Of a DNA stretch of 24,775 nucleotides, positions 14,075 to 21,229 are shown piece after piece (positions within the stretch are counted from its first letter, which is position 1; each line of letters opens with the position of its first letter). A program made the position numbers and the translations under genes. The notes under the pieces are model-generated. The model worked only from the letters and a program-made list of their open reading frames with translations, did not search any database and was not told where the DNA came from. Origin of the DNA: a virus; the IMG/VR virus record IMGVR_UViG_3300025785_000731, positions 1 to 24,775 of that record; one strand, 5' to 3'.

Positions 14075-15066
14075 ACGTTCTCCGGATACGGTGCTTCTAA
14101 AAATTTAACAAAACCATCAGCTTGCTCTGACATTTTGATCAGATCATACTTGCCACAAAACTTCAAAAACTGAGCTCCTACCATTGGACGATTGAGTGGA
14201 ACACTACCAGACGCAATGGTTTCAGCAATTTTAACTTTGACGTCATCGGGCTGTGCTGTAAGATCTACCAGCACACGATTGCGATTGTAGTCATCCAAGA
14301 CACGATGTTCCACGCCGTTGTGGTCGGTCCAACGCTGTAGCATTAGGTTGTTCCAAGCAAAGCCTTTCGAATCTTTGTCGGCAAATGCCTCTGCAAGTCC
14401 CACTTTATTTTTACTTCCCACTTTGCGGACCCCGGGGTACGCCGAAAAGATATTGTCGGTTGGATCTCCTCGCATACACTTTTCGAAAAGTATCCACTTA
14501 GGATCCGGAATTGTTTTTGCTTCCTTAGTTTTTTTATCGATGACTGCCTTACCTTTTTTGTCGAAAATACCTTGAATAGTGTGGAGCTCATCTGCAATTC
14601 CGTTATATTGATTTACGTTGTCGGCCAGTAACTGGTGAAAGTCGGTGTCGCTACTGACAATGGTGTGATGATCCTCGGGATGACTTTGAATCCATCCAGC
14701 CACTAGATCATCTGCTTCTAAATTGGGGTGTTGCAATACAGTACAATTGGTTTTGGTACTTAAAAAGTCTTTGAGATTGTCGAAGGTTTCCCAAAACAAT
14801 CGATCTTCTTCGGCTTCTTTTTCTGTGAGTGCGGCACGGGCAACTGCACGGTTTTTCTTGTAGGGCTCGTAATGATCTTTGCGCCAGCTACGTCCTTCCA
14901 AACAAAAAATAACGTGATCAGCTTTTTGATCTCTCCAGCATTTATTAACACTGGCAAGAGTCACGTGAATAGCAAAACCTAGTTTGTCCCACGTGTCACT
15001 CTGACGATGGGCACTATGTCTAGCACGAAAAAATGTATTGGCTGTGTCAACAATTAGATATCTCAT
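14071..15066 (-). CDS. 5'-3' exonuclease / flap endonuclease, T4 RNase H-like
   Basis: This 331-residue protein of the FEN/PIN-like nuclease family would remove RNA primers and 5' flaps at phage replication forks. Metal-binding acids are visible at Asp7 (IVDTANTFFRAR), Glu117/Asp119/Asp120 (LEADDL), Asp140/Asp142 (SSDTDFHQLL) and Asp201/Asp204 (RGDPTDNIF). The helix-hairpin region AYPGVRKVG follows. WRKDHYEPYKKNR (61-73) matches the arch/bridge region of phage enzymes. T4 rnh is the nearest named relative by layout. A strong promoter ends just before the ATG and no ribosome site is visible, suggesting a leaderless message. Confidence 0.92.
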   Translation of the reverse strand: MRYLIVDTANTFFRARHSAHRQSDTWDKLGFAIHVTLASVNKCWRDQKADHVIFCLEGRSWRKDHYEPYKKNRAVARAALTEKEAEEDRLFWETFDNLKDFLSTKTNCTVLQHPNLEADDLVAGWIQSHPEDHHTIVSSDTDFHQLLADNVNQYNGIADELHTIQGIFDKKGKAVIDKKTKEAKTIPDPKWILFEKCMRGDPTDNIFSAYPGVRKVGSKNKVGLAEAFADKDSKGFAWNNLMLQRWTDHNGVEHRVLDDYNRNRVLVDLTAQPDDVKVKIAETIASGSVPLNRPMVGAQFLKFCGKYDLIKMSEQADGFVKFLEAPYPENV

Positions 15067-15072
15067 AACATA

Positions 15073-15101
15073 ATAATAGCATATTATTCATTTAAGGTCA
15101 A
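15073..15101 (-). promoter_or_regulatory. Strong sigma70-type promoter for the 5' nuclease operon
   Basis: On the minus strand TTGACC (15101-15096) and TATTAT (15078-15073) are separated by exactly 17 bases, with TGC just before the -10 (extended -10). The -35 contains the TGA stop of the upstream SGNH gene (15098-15100). The expected start is about 6-7 bases after the -10, which falls on or next to the ATG at 15066. Confidence 0.75.
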
Positions 15102-15838
15102 TCGTTTTTAAAGTAATTTTGGTACAAAAAATCAGCCCAGGCCTTGTGTGCAGATGGCCCAAAATGCATACTGCCGGGCGAAACAGTTTGGTAACTGTGG
15201 GTTTTTAGCCACACACAATAGGTCATTGATTCACTGTAAGGATCAACAAAATGTCTACCCCAATCCAGCTGAGTTCCACCAATATTAGGCACAAATTCAA
15301 AACTGTTAAATGTATTAAAAAACAAATGTGGTATTTTTGCGTCGGCTAATTCTTGATGAAACTGAAAAATTTCTTGGTGCAATGCTAGAGTTTTGGCATT
15401 GATAATTTCGGGCCTGGGCTGATCGATTACCCATTGTCGATACCGATCAGCTAGATCGGCTGGTACGGTTTTGGTACCTCCGCCAGACACCTGATAATAA
15501 ACGCCATCGTGCAACCACTCTTCTCGCTCAAACGGACTCCAACCAATTATGATAAGATCAGGCTGTGTATGTTTGAGATATTCTCTGGTGGTGCGTATGA
15601 TCCTGGCGTTGCTACCACCTGATTGGGCTTCGCACACCAAATTGGCACCCAGTTGATTGGCCAGATGTTGACCGTAACTGCGTTTGATGCATTCAGTGTG
15701 AACATTCTTTCCTAAGATGCTGCCTTGCAGTCTCTGATACTGGCCAGTAACGTCGTCTAGTTCTTTTAATACACCTTTGTGGTTGTGTACCAATTCTGCA
15801 CCAACACTATGGCTGTCGCCGTTTATGTACAGGATCAT
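15098..15838 (-). CDS. SGNH/GDSL-like protein, sub-family B, copy 3
   Basis: This 246-residue protein opens with MILYINGDSHSVGAELV, with Ser9 in the GDS motif. It continues with QRSYG-like KRSYGQHLA, SGGSNARIIRTTREYL, LIIIGWSPFEREEWL, IPHLFFNTF and MHFGPSAHKAWADFLYQNYF. The C-terminal His (PSAH) is at the block-V position, although the usual Asp is Ser here. It overlaps copy 2 by ATGA. No signal peptide. All three copies share the start and the end motif and differ most in the middle, pointing to old tandem duplication. Enzyme activity and substrate are unknown. Confidence 0.8.
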   Translation of the reverse strand: MILYINGDSHSVGAELVHNHKGVLKELDDVTGQYQRLQGSILGKNVHTECIKRSYGQHLANQLGANLVCEAQSGGSNARIIRTTREYLKHTQPDLIIIGWSPFEREEWLHDGVYYQVSGGGTKTVPADLADRYRQWVIDQPRPEIINAKTLALHQEIFQFHQELADAKIPHLFFNTFNSFEFVPNIGGTQLDWGRHFVDPYSESMTYCVWLKTHSYQTVSPGSMHFGPSAHKAWADFLYQNYFKND

Positions 15839-16551
15839 TTGTTGAAGTAGTTTTGATATAAAAAATCAGCCCAGGCGCGGTGAGCGTCCGGCCCATAGTG
15901 GTAAGAATCTGGGGTCACTCGCTGAAATCCACGAAGTCGCAACCATTCAAAATAGGTAAATTGCTTGGAATACGGCTCAAAGTAATGACCCTCCCAATCT
16001 AGGTGATCTTCTTTATCAAACCAACTGTAAGTGTTAAAAAACAAATGCGGAATATCCAATTGATCGAGCTCCTGGTGCAACTGCCAAATTTGAGTGTGGG
16101 CAATCTCCATTGATTTTTTGTGGTCAATTTTTAACACGTATTGTTTATAACGTTCTTTGAATTCGGTAGGCCAATCAAACCCAACGCCGCCACCATTGAT
16201 TTGCCACCATTGCTGTGTGCCTTCGTGAAACCATTCTTCTCTTTCCCAAGTGCTCCATCCAATGATGATCGAATCGGGACGATTGTGTTTGAGGTATTCT
16301 CGAGTGGTTCTAAGTATGCGATCGTTACTGCTGGCTGAAACAGCATCACACACAAATTTGGCGCCAATACGATCGGCCAACAGCTTGCCGTAACTGCGTT
16401 GTACACATTCTGGGTGCGGATCTCGACCCCGAGATTCGCCAATCACTTGCCAATCGTCATCGTCGGTTTCACGTGCTATCAAATAACGTCCTTTGATGTG
16501 AACCAATTCTGAACCAGCACTATGGCTGTCACCGTTTACATATAATATCAT
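15835..16551 (-). CDS. SGNH/GDSL-like protein, sub-family B, copy 2
   Basis: The start is set at the ATG at 16551 (MILYVNGDSHSAGSELV) because the two paralogs begin at the equivalent codon; the frame is open to 16590 but would add residues with no counterpart. The 238-residue product has GDSHSAG, SASSNDRILRTTREYL, IIIGWSTWEREEWFHEG, IPHLFFNTYSWF and YHYGPDAHRAWADFLYQNYF, with Asp and His both present in PDAH. It overlaps the upstream copy by 23 bases. Cytoplasmic by lack of a signal peptide. Confidence 0.8.
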   Translation of the reverse strand: MILYVNGDSHSAGSELVHIKGRYLIARETDDDDWQVIGESRGRDPHPECVQRSYGKLLADRIGAKFVCDAVSASSNDRILRTTREYLKHNRPDSIIIGWSTWEREEWFHEGTQQWWQINGGGVGFDWPTEFKERYKQYVLKIDHKKSMEIAHTQIWQLHQELDQLDIPHLFFNTYSWFDKEDHLDWEGHYFEPYSKQFTYFEWLRLRGFQRVTPDSYHYGPDAHRAWADFLYQNYFNK

Positions 16552-17215
16552 AATTTGTATATAAAAATTCTGCCCAGGCCCTGTGTGCATCTGCTCCGTA
16601 ATGATGCGATCCTGGATTGACTGTTTGAAATCCTCGATTGTTTAGCCAAGCACGATAGGTCAACTCATGGTCATATGGACCAACATAGCTGTCGCCCCAA
16701 TCACGTTTGGGCACTTGAGTAAATGTATCGTAACAATTAAAAAATAAATGGGGTATGTGTTCAAGCTCTTGATGAAATTCCCATATGGCATTGTGGGATT
16801 CGATTACTCGTTGATTATAATTATTATTTATCACCCAATCCCGATGCCATTCAACCACAGCTGCTGGCCAATCAAGACCTACTCCGACGCCGGCAATTTG
16901 CCAGTAAATTCCGTCATACAGATATTCTTCTCTGGTCCAATTGGACCACCCAATGATAATTAAATCTGGACTATTGTTTTTTAAATAGTCTCTGGTGGTG
17001 CGTATAATTCTAGCATTACTGCTGGCCGATTCGGCATCGCAGTCTAACATTGCGTTTAATTTGTTGGCTATTTCGCACCCGTAGCTGACACGTAAATTAT
17101 CTGGGTGTGCTTGACGCCCAAGACCCACATACAACGCATCGTCGTTGGCAAAACAATAAGGATTTACCGCTTGGGCTCCAGCACTATGACTGTCGCCATT
17201 GACATACACAATCAC
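16529..17215 (-). CDS. SGNH/GDSL-like protein, sub-family B, copy 1
   Basis: This 228-residue protein begins MIVYVNGDSHSAGAQAV. It has RVSYGCEIANKL, ESASSNARIIRTTRDYL, LIIIGWSNWTREEYL, IPHLFFNCY and HHYGADAHRAWAEFLYTNY, the same order of blocks as the two following genes. The start overlaps the upstream gene by ATGA. The last residues (DIICKR) lie within the coding start of copy 2, so the triplet is tightly joined. Function unknown; esterase is likely from the GDS and DAH residues. Confidence 0.8.
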   Translation of the reverse strand: MIVYVNGDSHSAGAQAVNPYCFANDDALYVGLGRQAHPDNLRVSYGCEIANKLNAMLDCDAESASSNARIIRTTRDYLKNNSPDLIIIGWSNWTREEYLYDGIYWQIAGVGVGLDWPAAVVEWHRDWVINNNYNQRVIESHNAIWEFHQELEHIPHLFFNCYDTFTQVPKRDWGDSYVGPYDHELTYRAWLNNRGFQTVNPGSHHYGADAHRAWAEFLYTNYDIICKR

Positions 17216-17613
17216 GATACTTCGGTACGTCCGTCACCTAGATCTCTACGATCTATATTGCGTGGTCTGGCCTCCATTGGCTGGTTAGCTTCCCATTGTT
17301 CAAAGTTTTCTGCCAACACATTCTTACATACCTCAGCAAACCAACGATCCACAATGACATTTTCTGCTTCGCCAGCCTTGAGCTGATACCCGGCACGTAC
17401 CAGATTGGTAATAAACTTGTCATTCCAGTCCAGTTCAAATGCACCGTTGCCAATATTCTCAGGATCTAGTTCTACACTGAGAATGGCCACATAAGGTTCG
17501 CCTTTTTCTGTAGCCAATTCCTTGGCAGACTTTTTCTTAGGTTTAGGTTCAGCTTCGGCTTTGGGTTTTTCCTCCACTACCGGTTTCTTTGTAAAACGAT
17601 CTAACAATCCCAT
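17212..17613 (-). CDS. Conserved T4-like marine phage protein with charged N-terminal linker
   Basis: This 133-residue protein begins MGLLDRFTKKPVVEEKPKAE. A Lys/Glu/Pro linker runs to about residue 30, followed by a conserved domain KSAKELATEKGEPYVAILSVELDPENIGNGAFELDWNDKF and a C-terminus RPRNIDRRDLGDGRTEVS. I recall a very similar protein in T4-like cyanophages, annotated only as hypothetical. AGGAG lies about 6 bases before the ATG. It sits between the antiporter and the SGNH triplet. Confidence 0.85.
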   Translation of the reverse strand: MGLLDRFTKKPVVEEKPKAEAEPKPKKKSAKELATEKGEPYVAILSVELDPENIGNGAFELDWNDKFITNLVRAGYQLKAGEAENVIVDRWFAEVCKNVLAENFEQWEANQPMEARPRNIDRRDLGDGRTEVS

Positions 17614-17622
17614 ATTTACTCC

Positions 17623-18792
17623 TTATTTGTTATCCACTGTTGGATCATAAAACATTCTAGCCAATGGCACAGCACTAACAGTACTGATTACACTCATAAT
17701 AACCACGGCTGCAAACATATTAACACTAATGACACCGGCAGTCAACAACATAGTTACCAAGAAGATTTCCATTAGGCCTTTGTTTTGTAGTAGTGCAGTT
17801 TTAAAGAACACAATTCGCATACCTTGATCCTTGTAGGCCAACCAAACACCAACAAACTTTGTCCCAACAGCAATTATGTACATACCAATAGCACCTACTA
17901 GGATAACACCAAAGTCCAATGTCCAATTTGTTTTTAATCCAGACCAGATAAAGAACACAGGCATTAACCAGACCATTTGTTGTGTGGCCATACCTTCATT
18001 CCATTTAACTGTATTTCGTGGTGTAATCATACCTGCCAAGAAAGCACCTAATACGTAATGTAGTCCAGCCCAATGACTAAATGCTGCCATAGATAATACT
18101 AACGCAACAGTTAAATTAGCATATGATTTTTCGCCAACAAGTTCTAAAATCTTTGGCCAGATAAAATATAGCACAGCAACCACAGCAAAGAAAATGCTAG
18201 AATAGACGGCATATTTGCCCATACTAACAATAACAGCAACAGTGACCCATAGCACTAAATCATCAAATGTAACAAGGGCTAATAATTTATGCCCCATCTT
18301 ACTTGGCCACATACCAAGTTCTTTACAAGCAATAACCAACATTGGCATAGCAGTAATACAAGTGGCTACACCCATACCCCAGGCATATTGCCAAAATGGC
18401 CGTTCGGTGGTATGCCAGACTGGATTGTCGAAGAACAACATAAAAGCAGTACCGGCTAACAAGATAGGAACAATAATAACCTGGAACGACTGTGTCCAAA
18501 TACTGTTACCTTCTTGTGCTAAAACTTCCTTGGGTTTAAGATCAATGCCGGCAATGAATGCAAACACGGTAATTGCTAAAATTTGAATAGCATCTAGGCC
18601 TGTGTTGATTGGTTGTGTAAAGACTGTGCTGAACAACTCGGGATAGAACTGTCCTAGCGCACTTGGGCCCATACAAATACCAAATGCAATTTGTGCCATT
18701 GGCAACGGTACCCACTTTTCTAATCTTGTTACCTTTAATATTAGCCACGGCACAAACACCATTGCGGCTATGATGAATAATAAATTTCCCAT
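17623..18792 (-). CDS. CPA2-type cation/proton antiporter, full length
   Basis: This 389-residue polytopic inner-membrane protein has about 12 hydrophobic segments. It carries the hallmarks of the CPA2 (Kef/NapA/GerN-like) family: AGIDLKPKEV (81-90), TAMPML (147-152, unwound helix), the ion-binding Asp pair in TFDDLVLW (Asp177-Asp178), LGAFLAG (248-254), FFIWSGLKTN (280-289) and NKGLMEIFLV (337-346). No regulatory RCK/TrkA domain follows. Members exchange Na+ or K+ for H+. All key residues are present, so it looks functional and would be inserted in the host membrane during infection. The tight spacing to genes of phage type on both sides argues against a misassembly. The ion specificity is not readable. 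Confidence 0.92.
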   Translation of the reverse strand: MGNLLFIIAAMVFVPWLILKVTRLEKWVPLPMAQIAFGICMGPSALGQFYPELFSTVFTQPINTGLDAIQILAITVFAFIAGIDLKPKEVLAQEGNSIWTQSFQVIIVPILLAGTAFMLFFDNPVWHTTERPFWQYAWGMGVATCITAMPMLVIACKELGMWPSKMGHKLLALVTFDDLVLWVTVAVIVSMGKYAVYSSIFFAVVAVLYFIWPKILELVGEKSYANLTVALVLSMAAFSHWAGLHYVLGAFLAGMITPRNTVKWNEGMATQQMVWLMPVFFIWSGLKTNWTLDFGVILVGAIGMYIIAVGTKFVGVWLAYKDQGMRIVFFKTALLQNKGLMEIFLVTMLLTAGVISVNMFAAVVIMSVISTVSAVPLARMFYDPTVDNK

Positions 18793-18793
18793 A

Positions 18794-19279
18794 TTATTTT
18801 ACGTCCTCTTCGGGTACTTCTATCCAGGTGTAATCACCCAACCACTTAACCTGACAAATATATTCATAGTCGGCAGGTGCGCCAGTAGACCAATCGTGTG
18901 GCCCTAAGTGGGTTAATCTGGTTCCTTGCTTGTTGTGTTCGTAAACCAGCCAATACGTTTGGCCGTGGTAGACTTGGAACTCGTATTTAGCGGCGTGTAC
19001 CATGTCGGTAATATCTAATCGCCGTTTCAGTTCTGCAGCCTGACGTTGCAGCACTTCGACCAATTCTGTGATGCGATTGTATTCTTGTTGAGCATACATA
19101 CGGGCCACATTGACCATGATGTCTTTTTGTTTCTCAACTGGAATAAGATCAAATTTAACACCACCGGCTTCGGTTGGGTAAGTGCTTACGTTGCGATTGA
19201 AAAATGCAACCAAGGTATTGCCGACTGTGATGTCAAAACTTTCACGACCATCGGACACGTTTGATTTCTTGTTATCCAC
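18794..19279 (-). CDS. Conserved phage protein, DUF2452-like
   Basis: This 161-residue protein has an N-terminal IPVEKQKDIMVNVARMYAQQEYNRITELVEVLQRQAAELKRRLD helix (probable coiled coil, 45-90). A C-terminal domain AAKYEFQVYHGQTYWLVYEHNKQGTRLTHLGPHDWS... resembles DUF2452 as I remember it. No catalytic residues are evident. It overlaps the upstream small gene by 8 bases and directly precedes the antiporter gene. Confidence 0.7.
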   Translation of the reverse strand: MDNKKSNVSDGRESFDITVGNTLVAFFNRNVSTYPTEAGGVKFDLIPVEKQKDIMVNVARMYAQQEYNRITELVEVLQRQAAELKRRLDITDMVHAAKYEFQVYHGQTYWLVYEHNKQGTRLTHLGPHDWSTGAPADYEYICQVKWLGDYTWIEVPEEDVK

Positions 19280-19523
19280 GTTTCAATTGCCAAATAAGAT
19301 GTTCTACCGTTTCGTGATAACGATGTTCAATCACCGGATCACCGGGTCCGGTCCATACGGCTGTGCCCCGATAGGCCCAACATAACCATATCCACTGACC
19401 GGTCAGGTCACTGCGGCGTGGCCACCATACAAATTTTAATGCCCACACAGCTCTATTATAAAACGGGTCGTAAGTTTGATCCATACCGGGTATTGGCATA
19501 CTAGAAATAAATCCAGGCCACAT
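19272..19523 (-). CDS. Small conserved phage protein, Trp-rich
   Basis: This 83-residue protein contains WALKFVWWPRRSDLTGQWIWLCWAYRGTAVWTGPGDPVIEHRYH. The WxGPGDPVxEHR part is one I recall in marine phage small proteins. It could be a small membrane-peripheral or nucleic-acid protein, but nothing decides. The ATG overlaps the QueE stop by one base. Confidence 0.7.
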   Translation of the reverse strand: MWPGFISSMPIPGMDQTYDPFYNRAVWALKFVWWPRRSDLTGQWIWLCWAYRGTAVWTGPGDPVIEHRYHETVEHLIWQLKRG

Positions 19524-20383
19524 TACTTGCCCCAGCCGTTACCCCAAAGATCCACGTGCAATCTAGGGCTGTAATTGAACCCGCGTTCACAGCAGATATT
19601 GGCAATGTTTAATTTGTTGGCATCATATGGCGTAACAACACCGCCCTGTGGCATTAGGTATACTGTACCTTTGAATCCACCTGCACGAAAAGCATCTACA
19701 GCTCGAACAGCTTCGTTGACATGATCTTCAGTTTCAACAACAAATTTGAGATACACGTGCCCATATGTTTGATAAATGTTGACAACCAATGGTTTGATGG
19801 CATCTTCCCACAGTTCGCCGCTTGCACTCAGTTTGGCACTGACGCTAAACGTGACTTCACGTCCAGGTACAGCTTCAGCCCAGTCAATCAAATAATCACG
19901 AAAATCTTCGTGCAGTTCTTGAGTGCCGTTGGTCTCAAATGTGATATTTTTTAAATCTTTCATACCAGGATGACTCAACAATTCTGCATAAGCACGTTGC
20001 CAACCCAACAAAGGTTCGCCACCGGTAATTACCAAATGCACATCATTGCCATTGGCTTGCATCCAATGACCGTTGGGAGTTAGTGCCAACATTCGATCTA
20101 CCAGCTCATCTGTAGTGTAAGTGGGCGACAAATGTTTGAATGCCGGATGCCAACTTGCATAACTGTCGCAACCGGTTTCTACCAAAGGCAAATCCAAGAA
20201 GTCTTTGTACAGTTCTACTTTTTTGGCAACTTCATCAGCACCTGTACTTTTTTCTCCCGGCTTGCATCCAAACCCGCTACAAGTAAAGTTACATCCGTAT
20301 GTTCTCAAGAATACAGATGGTACTCCCACAAAGCGACCTTCGCCTTGTAGACTGTAAAATATTTCGCTGACTTTAATTTTCAT
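19523..20383 (-). CDS. queE: 7-carboxy-7-deazaguanine synthase (QueE), radical SAM
   Basis: This 286-residue protein converts carboxy-tetrahydropterin to CDG, the third step toward 7-deazaguanines. It has SLQGEGRFVGVPSVFLRTYGCNFTC (11-35), the SAM-binding GGEPLL (121-126), ETNGTQEL and a C-terminal RLHVDLWG. The cluster motif is unusual: Cys31-x3-Cys35 is followed by Cys40 and an insert, and CDSYASW (Cys72) matches the usual third Cys that precedes Asp-Thr/Ser. Either Cys40 or Cys72 may be the third ligand. It overlaps the MazG-like gene by 11 bases and shares an operon with QueD. Confidence 0.9.
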   Translation of the reverse strand: MKIKVSEIFYSLQGEGRFVGVPSVFLRTYGCNFTCSGFGCKPGEKSTGADEVAKKVELYKDFLDLPLVETGCDSYASWHPAFKHLSPTYTTDELVDRMLALTPNGHWMQANGNDVHLVITGGEPLLGWQRAYAELLSHPGMKDLKNITFETNGTQELHEDFRDYLIDWAEAVPGREVTFSVSAKLSASGELWEDAIKPLVVNIYQTYGHVYLKFVVETEDHVNEAVRAVDAFRAGGFKGTVYLMPQGGVVTPYDANKLNIANICCERGFNYSPRLHVDLWGNGWGK

Positions 20384-20645
20384 ATATCTTTGACCATTTG
20401 ACTAATTTTTGACTTTTCCTCACTTGTGCTTCTCTCAATTCTGAATCGGTATAGACACCGTGCGACTTGAGCAATTCAATTAATAGTGTAACATCTCCTA
20501 GCTCTTGAATCAAGTGTTCACGTTGAGTGCCGCCTTCTTTGTATGAATTGTCAATACCAAAACGACGAATTTTACTGATGGCCTGTATGACTTCGGCACA
20601 CTCTTCTTGAAGTATGTCTAGTATTTCGTTTACTTTAGCGTTCAC
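20373..20645 (-). CDS. MazG-like nucleotide pyrophosphohydrolase
   Basis: I choose the GTG at 20645, which makes a GTGA overlap with QueD and has GAGGA 9 bases upstream. An ATG at 20666 in the same frame gives seven more residues and is the alternative. The product (90 residues) is one all-helical MazG-fold domain with EECAEV and ELGDV as the magnesium-binding pairs. Such enzymes hydrolyse nucleoside triphosphates or alarmones. It is placed between QueD and QueE, so it may trim nucleotides for the deazaguanine route, but that is inference. Confidence 0.85.
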   Translation of the reverse strand: MNAKVNEILDILQEECAEVIQAISKIRRFGIDNSYKEGGTQREHLIQELGDVTLLIELLKSHGVYTDSELREAQVRKSQKLVKWSKIYEN

Positions 20646-21145
20646 GCAAACAAGTCCTCGTTCCATTCACGATGGCCTTCACGGTATGCCATATTGCTTT
20701 GCGTTTCTCTAACTTCCACGCGATAGCACCAAAGTCTATCTGCTTCTGCTTGACCCCACATATCCGGGATATAAACACCGTTAACATATTTGTATAGTTG
20801 ATCTGCCAGACCTTCGCAACCTAGTTTAGGTAGAATAGTTAGTTTGGCAAGATTCTTTTCTTGTAGTAATTTGTAAGTTTCAAGTTCGGGATCGTCTTCT
20901 GCTACTAACAGCGTATGATCAAATTGACTTTCTAAAATGCCTTTTAGTTCTTTTAAGCCGCCGTAGTCAGCAGCCCAGTTGCGTACATCCAAATTGTCTG
21001 TGCCAAAGTAAAACTTCATACTAAATGAATAGCCGTGAATTAAATTACAATGACTGTCGGCACGCCATTGGCGGTAAGCGCAAGGAAATGCGTCGTGGTA
21101 CTCTTTGGTACTTGTGTATTTGTATTGTCTAGATTGGTTTGCCAT
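20642..21145 (-). CDS. queD: 6-carboxy-tetrahydropterin synthase (QueD)
   Basis: This 167-residue protein is of the PTPS/QueD fold and makes carboxy-tetrahydropterin from dihydroneopterin triphosphate, the FolE product. It shows RADSHCNLIHGYSF with the catalytic Cys33 and zinc His37, and DHTLL (Asp76-His77). The usual HGH is HGY, so Tyr replaces one zinc His; His17 and His32 are possible substitutes. AGGAG lies 7 bases before the ATG and a clear promoter precedes it. First gene of the operon with MazG-like and QueE. Confidence 0.9.
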   Translation of the reverse strand: MANQSRQYKYTSTKEYHDAFPCAYRQWRADSHCNLIHGYSFSMKFYFGTDNLDVRNWAADYGGLKELKGILESQFDHTLLVAEDDPELETYKLLQEKNLAKLTILPKLGCEGLADQLYKYVNGVYIPDMWGQAEADRLWCYRVEVRETQSNMAYREGHREWNEDLFA

Positions 21146-21154
21146 TGTGATTCT

Positions 21155-21177
21155 CCTATGTTAGATTATAGCATAGG
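21155..21177. promoter_or_regulatory. Inverted repeat around the queD -10 box (possible operator)
   Basis: CCTATG at 21155-21160 and CATAGG at 21172-21177 form a perfect 6-bp dyad with 11 bases between, centred on the -10 box (21165-21170). One arm overlaps the predicted transcript start. This is the geometry of a repressor site but no regulator is identified. Confidence 0.45.
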
Positions 21178-21194
21178 CTTGCAGAATTTGTAAA
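21165..21194 (-). promoter_or_regulatory. Sigma70-type promoter for the queD operon
   Basis: On the minus strand TTTACA (21194-21189), an 18-base spacer and TATAAT (21170-21165) preceded by TGC form a good extended -10 promoter. The predicted start is about 13 bases before the queD ATG, leaving room for the AGGAG ribosome site. A second dyad, AAGCGG/CCGCTT, lies upstream at 21193-21222 and overlaps the -35. Confidence 0.75.
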
Positions 21195-21229
21195 GCGGGA
21201 TGAATGCCAGAAAAGGCCGCTTGATAGCA

